A stretch of 64,000 bases of DNA from Psychrobacillus psychrotolerans. Its GTDB lineage: Bacteria; Bacillota; Bacilli; Bacillales_A; Planococcaceae. Location of the stretch: assembly GCF_900115805.1 (NCBI RefSeq), contig NZ_FOXU01000002.1:372001-436000 (forward strand), read 5' to 3'. The translations under genes and the position numbers were made by a program. Below are positions 15,604 to 23,747 of the stretch, piece after piece. The notes under the pieces are model-generated. The model did no database searches, was not told the origin of the DNA, and saw only the letters and a program-made list of their open reading frames with translations. Positions within the stretch are counted from its first letter, which is position 1. The number at the start of each line of letters is the position of its first letter.

Positions 15604-15852
15604 CTAAAAGAATAAGAAAGTGCCCTGAACTGAACAGTGAAACAGGTGTTTTGAAGAATAAAATCTATATAGGAAAGGATTACTTACCTTCTTCCCAAAA
15701 AGATTTTGAACCTGTTTCCAAAAGTTGATGGAGAGCGACGGATAGATAACCAGTATAATTACCTCGCTAAAATCAATCGGTGATAATATAGCAACAAGTC
15801 TGTCCAATATACCGAAAACTAATAAAAACAGGTTTACCCTTAAAGTCAGCTT
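15604..15852 (-). pseudogene. Remnant of a small membrane protein gene, homologous to a second remnant at ~23.1 kb
   Basis: The minus strand is open from just after the stop of the MurF-like gene to 15604. It reads as a hydrophobic protein (VNLFLLVFGILDRLVAILSP, then VIILVIYPSLSINF), but has no convincing start with a ribosome site: only a TTG at 15807, while ATGs at the MurF stop are in another frame. A similar ~75-bp stretch occurs inverted at 23105-23182, where it encodes DRLVAIL again with mostly silent changes and then a stop and frameshift. The shared coding pattern suggests a decayed gene family member. It fills most of the 337-bp gap 15525-15861. Confidence 0.3.
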
Positions 15853-15861
15853 TCGCTTTTC

Positions 15862-17253
15862 TTATTCATCATTCTTTTTTAGTTGATTTGCAAAGTCAAT
15901 CATGGAACGGCTTGACATGGGCCCTTTTATTAACAGGATCGCTTGGTCATTTAGCTTTGGTTTTATGACTTTCATAACACCTTGTATATCCTTAAATATA
16001 TGCACGTCAGCTTTCGTTCCATCCGTTAACGCTTTCCGAGCTATTTCTTCTGCCTTGCTTCCAATGGTAATTAGCGTATGAATATTTTTTTGGGCAACTA
16101 GACTTCCAATTTCCGCATGGTATTTCTTTTCAAAGTTCCCTAATCTATTAATATCTCCTAGTACTAAAATAATGTTTTTATCTGCTCCAATGGATTCTAA
16201 TACATTTAATGCTGCTTTTACGGAAGTAGGATTATTCGTCCATGTATCATCAATAATTGTACTTCCACCAATCCCCTTCGAAAACTCAAGATGTCTGGAC
16301 ATATTTTTGAACGTTGCTAGCCGAGCTATTGCCACATCTAAATCCAGACCCATTTCATGTACAGCCGCAATTGCAGCAAGCGCGTTATACACTTGGTGCT
16401 CCCCATATCCTGGAATGAAGGCTTTATATGTTTTGTTTAAATAATTTACGGAGAAATTCATGCCATTATTCGCAAATTCTATACTGGATGCTCTAAAATC
16501 AGCTTTCTTGCTAACACCGAAGTAGATTATCTTTCCTTTAAAATTACGCAAAGAAACCTGTTTCGTGTTAAGATCTTCAGCATTAAGGATTAATGTACCT
16601 CCCTTTTCGATTCCGCTAACTATCTCTGACTTAGCTTTAATATATCCTTCCAGACTGCCACAGCCATCTAAATGATGTACTCCAATATTTGTAATTATCC
16701 CAATGGTGGGCTGATATATTAAGCATTGATGTTTGATATTACCCGAATTTCCCAAGCCAAGCTCGAATACTGCAGCGTCTGTATGGTCAGAGATACCAGT
16801 TAAGTATGGTAATGATTGTCGCGGCTCATTCTTACTGCTGATAGAAGCCTGGACATTCCTATCTATACTCAAAATATGCTTCATCATTTCCTTGGTAGTT
16901 GTTTTACCACAAGTACCTGTTATAGCCACTACCGGTATTTGAAATAGTTTTCGATAATAATCCATGAAGCTCCAGTATGCTTGCACTAGACTACTAACCT
17001 TCATAATAGTTGTATTGGACATTGCATCTTTTAGTTCTGCATACGGCTTATCAGTTATTACAAGCGCTGGCCCCTTATTATTTACTTCCTGCCAATTAAT
17101 AGAATCACCCCTGCTAACAAACAAAAGCGTATTTCGTTTAGTCAGGTCATGCCGTTTATAATAAATAGCATTTCTGACATACCAAGTGTCAGAACCACTA
17201 ATTAGTTCCCCTTGTAGTAAATTTCGTATGTCTTTTACAAGTATAGGCTTCAT
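15862..17253 (-). CDS. MurF-like Mur ligase in the spore cluster (copy A)
   Basis: A 463-residue Mur-ligase-fold protein. Residues ~1-95 resemble the MurF N-terminal domain, the P-loop ITGTCGKTTTKEMM is near 109, the central domain has NIGVHHLDGCGSLEGYIKAK, and the C-terminal domain has DDTWTNNPTSVKAAL and GDINRLG. The mechanism is ATP-dependent acyl-phosphate formation and amide bond synthesis. It is probably not the housekeeping MurF, because it lies with YheC/YheD ATP-grasp genes and has two more paralogs within 9 kb. The frame extends to 17289, but ATG 17253 has GGAGAGGGGGA about seven bases upstream. It is last in a leftward run of three genes. The substrate is unknown. Confidence 0.85.
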   Translation of the reverse strand: MKPILVKDIRNLLQGELISGSDTWYVRNAIYYKRHDLTKRNTLLFVSRGDSINWQEVNNKGPALVITDKPYAELKDAMSNTTIMKVSSLVQAYWSFMDYYRKLFQIPVVAITGTCGKTTTKEMMKHILSIDRNVQASISSKNEPRQSLPYLTGISDHTDAAVFELGLGNSGNIKHQCLIYQPTIGIITNIGVHHLDGCGSLEGYIKAKSEIVSGIEKGGTLILNAEDLNTKQVSLRNFKGKIIYFGVSKKADFRASSIEFANNGMNFSVNYLNKTYKAFIPGYGEHQVYNALAAIAAVHEMGLDLDVAIARLATFKNMSRHLEFSKGIGGSTIIDDTWTNNPTSVKAALNVLESIGADKNIILVLGDINRLGNFEKKYHAEIGSLVAQKNIHTLITIGSKAEEIARKALTDGTKADVHIFKDIQGVMKVIKPKLNDQAILLIKGPMSSRSMIDFANQLKKNDE

Positions 17254-17288
17254 ACAAAATCCCCCTCTCCTTCGTATTGTATGAAACA

Positions 17289-18062
17289 TTATTCTTCATT
17301 TTGTAGCTTCCTAATTTCAACGATTCTTCTCCATATGGATTTATTCTCTAGCTTTGCAAATCCACCTATACCAGGAGTATTGTTCACTTCAAATATGATT
17401 GGTTTCAGTTCTGCGTTTAGTCCTAAATCTATTCCATATTCCCTCGAAGGGATCTGTTTAGCTATTACTTTTGCTGCTGAAGTAGCAAGCGTCTCTATAC
17501 GTCTAATTAATTGATGTCGTTCGGATTCACCCATTTGCCAATGAGACGACAATAATTCATTAACTGTTATTATCGCACTCCCACGATGAGAGTTCAGAAT
17601 ACCATTTTCCAAATTACCCTCTGTTCCAATATTTGCGTTCATTCCCCCAATAAGCCACTTCCCTTTTAGAAGTTGAATATGAACTCGAACACTCACTGGC
17701 AGTCCTTGTGGCGTAAAACTCTGGATACCCTCCTGAATAATATAATTACCCATTCGACCCATACGCTCAAATGGGTGCAGGGTTTGGTGGAAATCCGTTA
17801 ATACTTTAACACATTTACTAATTGGTTCACCTTGAATAGAGTAGCCATTGTAACAATAGCGTCCATCCTCCTGTTTATATACTTTATATATCGCTCTTCC
17901 CTGCCCGGTTGTATCGTGTTTAACGTACGCGTAATCAAAGCGACTGATGAAATCCTTTAAATCAGTCATACTGTATAAAGCTGTCCTTGGAATACTTTTA
18001 GCTGTTAAGGGGTTTTGACTCAACAATAGATGCTGTTTCCACTTTCCAAGTTGTAGTTTCAA
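17289..18062 (-). CDS. YheC/YheD-family ATP-grasp protein (short form)
   Basis: A 257-residue ATP-grasp protein of the endospore-coat-associated YheC/YheD family. Visible marks are IQEGIQ, VSVRVHIQLLKGKWLIGG, and the metal-binding end GIDLGLNAELKPIIFEVNNTPG (~215-236). It keeps only the C-terminal ATP-grasp part: the N-terminal YheC/YheD domain present in the 23748-25916 protein is missing. The start is TTG at 18062 with AGGAGG eight bases upstream. It follows the tandem ATP-grasp gene by 14 bases and precedes the MurF-like gene, so the three are probably one operon. Known ATP-grasp enzymes of this type join a carboxylate to an amine; the substrate here is unknown. Confidence 0.82.
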   Translation of the reverse strand: MKLQLGKWKQHLLLSQNPLTAKSIPRTALYSMTDLKDFISRFDYAYVKHDTTGQGRAIYKVYKQEDGRYCYNGYSIQGEPISKCVKVLTDFHQTLHPFERMGRMGNYIIQEGIQSFTPQGLPVSVRVHIQLLKGKWLIGGMNANIGTEGNLENGILNSHRGSAIITVNELLSSHWQMGESERHQLIRRIETLATSAAKVIAKQIPSREYGIDLGLNAELKPIIFEVNNTPGIGGFAKLENKSIWRRIVEIRKLQNEE

Positions 18063-18076
18063 GTAATATACCTCCT

Positions 18077-19369
18077 TTATTTTCTTCTATTTTTAATTTT
18101 GAGCTCTTTAATATTTTTGTATTGTTCTTCAAAATTCTTGAACATTTTAAGGTCAGGAACATAATTCCCTTCAATAATCCATATGTTTCCTTCGTTTGTA
18201 ATACCAACATCAAAGCCAATAATTTTAATGTCGACATTTTTTTCATCGAGTATTCTGGATGCCGATAGACAAAGTTCATCTATTTTGGTGTTTAAGGGTT
18301 CACTGCTTTTAGAAAATATAGTGGAATCCCGAATAGCATCTTCTAAAGTGAGTAGCTTCTGAGCCGCATTTGTCACGATGAATTGTTTTCCTGCAAGTTT
18401 GACTATTTTCCCCGTTACCTTCCAAGTAGATTCATCCTTCTGTGTTATTACCCTGACGTCCAAAGGACATTTATCAATTGTAGCCAGTGGCACTCTCTGT
18501 TGGATTATAAAATCCTTTTTGGATAGATAGGTGTCTACAATATATCTATAAGCTTCATCTAAATTAGACTTCATAATAGTCCTTATTCCAGAATGGATTT
18601 CATAGAAATGTGACCGTTTTCTTTTGATTTGCACGACCCCAATACCATTTTGGCCATAACAAGGCTTTATAATGGCTTCACTAAATTTGTTTAAATAGTC
18701 TCTAAACGTGACACTTGTAAGTAAATCCGTCTTAGGAACAAGGGAGTTTCTAAGATATTGATATTGATCCCACTTACTTATTGAAAAATGGAGAGTCGAA
18801 TCATAAATCCAAATACCTGTCTTATAATCGAAGATGACTTCCACTACAATCGTGTTGCAGCTCGGAAAGGAATTTCCAATTTTTTTAGCAACTAGAACAG
18901 ATAGACCTTTGGATTTGTTTAAAAAAATATTTTGGAATAATTTTATGAAAAGCGAGGAATCTTTACTATTCGTTACAGAAACTGTACGCCATTTAGAAGT
19001 GGAGTTTTTTCGATGGACAGTAACAAAAAAACGATAAGGGATTTGTGATAGAGGTGTAGTAAATTTTAGAGGCTGAACTACGTAATATTTTTGTGTTAAT
19101 TCACATTGGTTTAGATAATCAAACATTTCTTCTCTATTATTTACACTCACCACTTTCTGCTGCGATTTTATCTTAAACTTGTGATTCTCCAAGGAAACGA
19201 TTATTTTTCCAGGACCAAAAGAAGGTTTTATCACAACAGTATTGTACTGATCTAAAAGAGAAAACAATGATTGTTTGGATAATAAAACAGTTTCCACAAG
19301 ATGATTTCGCAACTTTTTTTCTTCATGTAATAGTTGATATTGACTAAGTCTACCCCTACCAATTGCCAT
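18077..19369 (-). CDS. Tandem YheC/YheD-type ATP-grasp protein
   Basis: A 430-residue protein that appears to contain two ATP-grasp units. The N-terminal half (~1-200) has VVIKPSFGPGK and a YVVQPL strand but no clear metal-binding ending. The C-terminal half (~225-420) is better preserved: IIKPCYGQNGIGVVQI, FIIQQRVPLA, DVRVITQK and the ending IIGFDVGITNEGNIWIIEGN, where EGN replaces the usual EVN. The first half may be inactive (inference). ATG 19369 with a strong GGAGGTG site is preferred over the frame start at 19408. First gene of the leftward three-gene run. Confidence 0.75.
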   Translation of the reverse strand: MAIGRGRLSQYQLLHEEKKLRNHLVETVLLSKQSLFSLLDQYNTVVIKPSFGPGKIIVSLENHKFKIKSQQKVVSVNNREEMFDYLNQCELTQKYYVVQPLKFTTPLSQIPYRFFVTVHRKNSTSKWRTVSVTNSKDSSLFIKLFQNIFLNKSKGLSVLVAKKIGNSFPSCNTIVVEVIFDYKTGIWIYDSTLHFSISKWDQYQYLRNSLVPKTDLLTSVTFRDYLNKFSEAIIKPCYGQNGIGVVQIKRKRSHFYEIHSGIRTIMKSNLDEAYRYIVDTYLSKKDFIIQQRVPLATIDKCPLDVRVITQKDESTWKVTGKIVKLAGKQFIVTNAAQKLLTLEDAIRDSTIFSKSSEPLNTKIDELCLSASRILDEKNVDIKIIGFDVGITNEGNIWIIEGNYVPDLKMFKNFEEQYKNIKELKIKNRRK

Positions 19370-19713
19370 TTTGTACACCTCCTTTAAATTCATGGATTTC
19401 CATTTCAAACTATAAGATTCTACCAGGTTTCATTGATAGGTCGATTTAACTTAAACTAGTGGAAAATTTCGCTGGAAAGAAAACTCTTACTGGAAAAGTA
19501 GCTACCCTTTAGTTTTTTTCAAACTTCATCCAAACCCAGAAAAGCGTTGGAAAGATTTCGCTTAAAGGCCTCCTTTACCTTTGCTGAAGACTGGGTTTGT
19601 ACTGAAGTATGACCACGGTGCCTTACGAAAGCTGGTCCACAGGATGTGATCATTCTGTTGTTGCGACGAGCTTTGCGCAGGAGCACCACGATACCTCGAA
19701 TAGACTGACTCCC
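19370..19713. other. Non-coding gap with inverted AAACCCAG/CTGGGTTT arms
   Basis: No convincing open frame. An inverted repeat AAACCCAG (near 19534) and CTGGGTTT (near 19592) encloses about 50 bases, and a GC-richer stretch (19610-19700) stands out from its surroundings. I cannot name it. It should also hold the promoter of the tandem ATP-grasp gene, which I could not locate. Confidence 0.4.
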
Positions 19714-19740
19714 TAAAATTAGGCATCTTCACGCCTATTT
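19714..19740 (-). terminator. Intrinsic terminator after the small cysteine protein gene
   Basis: Leftward stem AATAGGC / GCCTA with eight-base loop, followed by TTTTA. The tail is short, so termination may be weak. Confidence 0.65.
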
Positions 19741-19741
19741 A

Positions 19742-20182
19742 TCACAGTTCCTGACAGCCTAAAGCTACAATTGAACCTTGTTCAACTGGAGCTGCGCCAC
19801 TTTGGTCAAAGAATCCAGTTATTTCGAAGCTTTGCACAATATCAACGTTCGCTGTCGCAACTTGATCTCTAAAAACAGCTTCAAACGGAAATTCCATTCC
19901 ATTCACAAGCCCTGTACCAGTTACAGTCACAACACAGTTTTGACCTTCTCTGTTACATACAACTGAAGTAATTTCGTTTGCAGTAAATGTGAAGTTGTTT
20001 TCATCTGGTGTTTCTGTATCCTCAAAATCTAATGACAGAGTAGAAGTAGCAAGCGTCGTAACACATACTTCCGCCAGGTACGTTAAGTTTCCTTCAATAG
20101 TACCCATCTGACCTTCAAACCGAACATTATTATCATCAGAAAAAGCATCTACAGATACTCCACATGGACAAATATTCCCCAT
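19742..20182 (-). CDS. Unrecognised 146-residue cysteine-bearing beta-rich protein in the spore cluster
   Basis: I do not recognise this family. The protein starts MGNICPCGV, has further cysteines (EVCVTT, VVCNREGQNC) and ends GCQEL. The body is acidic, rich in T, V and F in alternating patterns, which suggests a beta sandwich, with no signal peptide or membrane segment. ATG 20182 has GGAGGG before it; the frame opens 18 bases earlier. It sits alone between two sets of ligase genes and has its own terminator. Cytosolic synthesis with paired terminal cysteines would suit a disulfide-linked spore coat, exosporium or appendage protein, and it is a candidate substrate for the neighbouring ligases. 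Both ideas are inference from location. Confidence 0.7.
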   Translation of the reverse strand: MGNICPCGVSVDAFSDDNNVRFEGQMGTIEGNLTYLAEVCVTTLATSTLSLDFEDTETPDENNFTFTANEITSVVCNREGQNCVVTVTGTGLVNGMEFPFEAVFRDQVATANVDIVQSFEITGFFDQSGAAPVEQGSIVALGCQEL

Positions 20183-20297
20183 TGTTATCCCTCCTTTCAA
20201 GTAGAATACTGTAGCATATTAAGAATCTACTATTTTTGGCAAGGCAGTTTGTCCATACAGAGCATATTAATATTTGTTAGACTTTTAAATTCCAAAT

Positions 20298-21680
20298 CTA
20301 ATTTGACTTATTTCGTAGTTTAAAAGCCAATTCTTTAATGGATTGGGAATACATATCACCTTTAATAAGAATAATTGTTTCATCATCCACAATCTCCTTT
20401 AACAAATCATAGACAAGGGTACCATTATTAAATTTATATACAGGTGATTTAAACCCTAACTCTACTAAATGGTCAGCAATTATTTTGGCATGAAATCCTA
20501 TCGTTATTAATACATCAACCCCATTTTGATAAACTATATTTCCAGCTTCTTTATGGATAATGTAACCCCAGGATCCTAAATCCGTAATCGTCCCAATAAT
20601 TGCTATCTTTTTTTTATCTAAACCCACTTCGTTAAGCACCTTTAATGCTGCTTCCAACGATGTCGTCGTCATACTCCAAGTATCATCCAGAACGATTGAA
20701 CCATTGATACCATCTAAGACTTGAAGCTGCTTTTCATATTTTATAAACGACTTCAAACGTCTTGCAGCCTCCGTCACACTTACTCCCATTTCATAAACTG
20801 CCGCAATAGCATATAGAGCGTTGTACACTTGATGCTCTCCAAAACCTGGTACAAATACTTGATAGTTTTTATTTTTATGCTGAACACTAAACTGCATACC
20901 GTCTTTTCTGTAATGAATATTTGTAGCTTTAAAATGAGAATTTCTTTTCTTTCCAATTTTGACGATTTTCCCAGGGAAACGTCTTACATTAATTTTCCTT
21001 GTATTAAAATCATCTCCATTAATAATTATTACACCTGCAGGATCAATAATTTCGACCATTTCTCCCTTTGCAGCAATATAACCTTCAAGAGTTTTGCAAT
21101 AATTAAGGTGATGAGCACCTATATTTGTAATAATTCCGATTGTTGGCTTGAAATATTCTCCTGCCTTTAAAACATCACCAGGTGCACCTACAGCGGTCTC
21201 AAATACCGCTACTTCAGTGTCTTCTTCAATTTTTAACAGATACTGTAAATAGGCTGTCCGTGAATTACTCGTGAGATTTGTGGCAGTGACCTTATGATCA
21301 ATGGATAGAATATGTCTAATCATTTCTTTTGTTGTTGTTTTACCTGAGGTTCCTGTAATTGCGACTACTGGAATATCAAATAAACTTCGATAATAGTGGA
21401 TAAATTTCCAATATGCTTGTTCCGAATTGATCACATTGATGACCGTTATATTGTCAGGAATCTCGTTTTCTTTATACTTCCACTCTGTTGCCAGCACTAA
21501 TGGAAAAAATTCCTCAAGACTTTTCCAGTTAACAATTCTTTTACTTGTAAATAGGATTGTATTTTTGTTTTTAATTTGCTTTAAACGGTAGGCACCAAAA
21601 TAGACTTTCGTTTCATCCGTTCCTTGTACTAATTCACCAGCAATAATTCCTCTAATTTCGCCTACAGTATGGGCTTTCAT
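20298..21680 (-). CDS. MurF-like Mur ligase in the spore cluster (copy B)
   Basis: A 460-residue paralog of the 15862-17253 protein with the same plan: N-terminal MurF-type domain (MKAHTVGEIRGIIAGELVQG), P-loop ITGTSGKTTTKEMI near residue 110, NIGAHHLNYCKTLEGYIAAK, GFGEHQVYNALYAIAAV, and DDTWSMTTTSLEAALKVL in the C-terminal domain. All catalytic motifs look intact. ATG 21680 is preceded by a G-run (GGGGGGGGAG). It is divergent from the ATP-grasp gene at 21830, 150 bases away. Like copy A it is probably a specialised ligase whose acceptor is not UDP-MurNAc-tripeptide (inference). Confidence 0.85.
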   Translation of the reverse strand: MKAHTVGEIRGIIAGELVQGTDETKVYFGAYRLKQIKNKNTILFTSKRIVNWKSLEEFFPLVLATEWKYKENEIPDNITVINVINSEQAYWKFIHYYRSLFDIPVVAITGTSGKTTTKEMIRHILSIDHKVTATNLTSNSRTAYLQYLLKIEEDTEVAVFETAVGAPGDVLKAGEYFKPTIGIITNIGAHHLNYCKTLEGYIAAKGEMVEIIDPAGVIIINGDDFNTRKINVRRFPGKIVKIGKKRNSHFKATNIHYRKDGMQFSVQHKNKNYQVFVPGFGEHQVYNALYAIAAVYEMGVSVTEAARRLKSFIKYEKQLQVLDGINGSIVLDDTWSMTTTSLEAALKVLNEVGLDKKKIAIIGTITDLGSWGYIIHKEAGNIVYQNGVDVLITIGFHAKIIADHLVELGFKSPVYKFNNGTLVYDLLKEIVDDETIILIKGDMYSQSIKELAFKLRNKSN

Positions 21681-21829
21681 TGTTCTCCCCCCCCTCACTC
21701 TCATCATATGTTGTTATCAATAAGTGGATTGGATAAATTTCAAATAATTTACGTGATATATAACCATTCAAATAATTGAACTCTGTCATACATATAAGGA
21801 GAGTCTGTATAAATAAGGGAGTGAAATGT

Positions 21830-23056
21830 TTGAAAGCAATTATTTTTATAAGTACAAATAAGTCAGGCTCCAGTAGAGAAGCTATTAAAGCAGCTGAAAA
21901 ATTGGGGTACTATACAATTCTTTTCACAAATAATGAAAAACAACTTCAGCAAAGAAAAGAGTATATTGAGGTTCATAAAATGATTTCTGTGAACACAAAT
22001 AACTTAGAGGAGATGAGAGAGGAAATTTCTAAACTGTTGCTCAAAGGCATTGATATAAAGACAATTGTGAGTTTTATTGACCCATATGTTCATGTAGCAT
22101 CCATTCTTTGTGATGAATTTTGTCATAACTATAATTCATCCATTGCTATTAAAATTATGGAAGACAAAGAGGAAACTCGGAAGTTTCTAAAAGACAAAGC
22201 TTACACACCGAAATTTTTATCTATTAATCCAAGTGATGTAGTTTCCACAAAGTCACTTATTGAACAGTTAAATTTACCCATCATCGTAAAGTCACCAAAA
22301 TCCACGGGCTCTAAGGACGTGCTATTAGCTCGGGGGAAGGCACAATTAGAAAAATATATACAAATCCTTCGCAGTAAAAACCCTGAAGAAACTATTATGG
22401 TGGAAGAGTATATTGAAGGTGAACAATGCTTAGTAGAAGCAGTTATTTATAATAAACGAGCACATATTGTTGGAATTATTGAGCAGGAAATTACTAAAGG
22501 TAAACGATTTATCATTACAGGCTATGGAGTACTTCTAGACGTTCCAGACAATTTTAAAAAGGAATTAGAAGATGTTCTTCATTCGATTATTACTGCATTT
22601 GAGATTGAAAACGGCGCATTACATCTTGAAATTCGTTTATCTAAAAATGGCTGGAAGCTTATCGAGATTAACCCACGGATATCTGGTGGAGCAATGAATA
22701 AGATGATCCAGGCAGCATATGGATTTAGTTTAGTTGAAGAAACGCTTAAAATATTTGTAGGAGAACAACCAAACCTTACACCGAAACATAAGCAGCATGT
22801 ATTCACGAAATACATTATTTCCAACCAAAAAGGCATACTGGAGAAAGTGACTGGAAAAGGAAGAGCAAGTAAATCTCCTGGAGTAGTAGAGGTCTATATA
22901 AAGCCTAAAAAAGGAACACTTATAGTGCCACCACTATCCATGGGACATCGATATGCGTATGTAATTGCCACTGGAAGTAGCTTAGTAGAGGCCAAAACGA
23001 ATGCAAATACCGCAGCAGCAGAAATTGAATTCCATCTAAAAGCATACGAAAATTAG
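21830..23056 (+). CDS. ATP-grasp amino-acid-ligase-like enzyme (copy A)
   Basis: A 408-residue ATP-grasp protein resembling L-amino-acid/dipeptide ligases and PurK-type enzymes. Residues 1-110 form a Rossmann-like preATP-grasp domain; the ATP-binding region shows IIVKSPKSTGSKDVLLA and MVEEYIEGEQCLVEAVI; the metal site is HLEIRLSKNGWKLIEINPRISGG. A C-terminal domain follows, with VYIKPKKGT and SMGHRYAYVIATG. It is paralogous along its length to the 26604-27809 protein. The frame begins at 21776, but TTG 21830, eight bases after AAGGGAG, yields the KAIIFIS start that aligns with the paralog. It is the only rightward gene in the spore cluster. Confidence 0.82.
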   Translation: MKAIIFISTNKSGSSREAIKAAEKLGYYTILFTNNEKQLQQRKEYIEVHKMISVNTNNLEEMREEISKLLLKGIDIKTIVSFIDPYVHVASILCDEFCHNYNSSIAIKIMEDKEETRKFLKDKAYTPKFLSINPSDVVSTKSLIEQLNLPIIVKSPKSTGSKDVLLARGKAQLEKYIQILRSKNPEETIMVEEYIEGEQCLVEAVIYNKRAHIVGIIEQEITKGKRFIITGYGVLLDVPDNFKKELEDVLHSIITAFEIENGALHLEIRLSKNGWKLIEINPRISGGAMNKMIQAAYGFSLVEETLKIFVGEQPNLTPKHKQHVFTKYIISNQKGILEKVTGKGRASKSPGVVEVYIKPKKGTLIVPPLSMGHRYAYVIATGSSLVEAKTNANTAAAEIEFHLKAYEN

Positions 23057-23083
23057 AACACCTAAAAGGTGCTCTTTTTTTTT
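23057..23083 (+). terminator. Intrinsic terminator after ATP-grasp copy A
   Basis: Short CACCT/AGGTG stem directly after the stop codon, followed by nine T with one interruption. The stem is short. Confidence 0.65.
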
Positions 23084-23104
23084 GCTTAGTTTAAACACGG
23101 TCGA

Positions 23105-23182
23105 TGGGTCAAAACCTGTTTCTATCGTTTCCGAAGTACTTTGGACAGACTTGTAGCTATATTATTACCGGTTAATTTTTGA
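23105..23182 (+). pseudogene. Degenerate inverted copy of the 15.8-kb membrane-gene remnant
   Basis: Compared with the minus strand at 15770-15840, this stretch shares AAACAGGTTT, ACAAGTCTGTCCAA and an ATAATATAGC core in inverted orientation. Read on the plus strand it gives DRLVAILLPVNF followed by a stop, and is one base out of frame upstream. It opens a 691-bp gene-free gap (23057-23747), in which I otherwise see only terminators and a palindromic repeat. Confidence 0.35.
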
Positions 23183-23225
23183 AAGGCTGGTCGTGACTAA
23201 CGTCACGACCAACCTTTCTTTTTTC
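23182..23225 (+). terminator. Strong intrinsic terminator without an obvious gene
   Basis: A 16-bp stem with one mismatch (GGTCGTGAC-TAAC-GTCACGACC core, flanked by AAAGG/CCTTT) and a following T run. It stands downstream of the remnant at 23105-23182 and may be the terminator of that lost gene. Confidence 0.8.
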
Positions 23226-23540
23226 GGTAATCTTATCGCATTTATCTGTCCATTGCCCTTCTTCAACTATAAGAAACAGGTAAGTGCGTTTTTACATAAC
23301 TAAAGAAGACATCCCTTTCTATTCGTAGAGTAAGCTCTCGAAGATACAATTTCGTTCGCTATTTTGCTTCTTTATTTAGTAACTACTTACTATTTCTCTT
23401 TATTTCCACTAGTAAAAAAGGAAATCTACTTGCTTCATCCTTCTTTACAGAATAGTATCCCTAATGAGGCAGACAGCTTTTTCACTATATTAACTTTGAC
23501 TACTCATATCATCTAAGCGATAGACTATGCTATATCGTAC

Positions 23541-23635
23541 TTTTCACTTAGTTGATTGAAGTGAAAGGTGGCGAGGATGCTGAGGCAACGCCCGCGGAAA
23601 GCATCCACCTGAAACGGAAATCACTAGTATTATTC
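23541..23635. repeat. Palindromic intergenic repeat element
   Basis: Two nested inverted repeats: TTTTCACTT/AAGTGAAA around nine bases, and GGTGG-CGA-GGATGCT paired with AGCATCCACC around a GC-rich CAACGCCCGCGG loop. The tail GAAACGGAAATCACT and the GCGGAAAGC core look like dispersed intergenic repeats I know from Bacillaceae genomes. I cannot confirm copy number here; only one copy is in the window. The GC content is clearly above its surroundings. Confidence 0.5.
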
Positions 23636-23697
23636 ATTCTTTCAAGTTCCATTAACCCAGTGTTCACGTACATTTTTATATAATTTCTTATTCTTTA

Positions 23698-23722
23698 ATA
23701 AAAACCGAGCAAAACGCCCGGC
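23698..23722 (-). terminator. Intrinsic terminator after the ATP-grasp-Mur fusion gene
   Basis: Leftward hairpin CCGGGC/GCTCGG with a five-base loop and five T. Confidence 0.75.
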
Positions 23723-23747
23723 ACTTTAAAGCCATAACCTGTTTCTG

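Noticed and set aside
15862-17253. Housekeeping murF
   Set aside because: Three paralogous Mur-type ligases lie together with YheC/YheD and coat genes and no ddl, mraY or other wall genes are near, so a specialised role is more likely.
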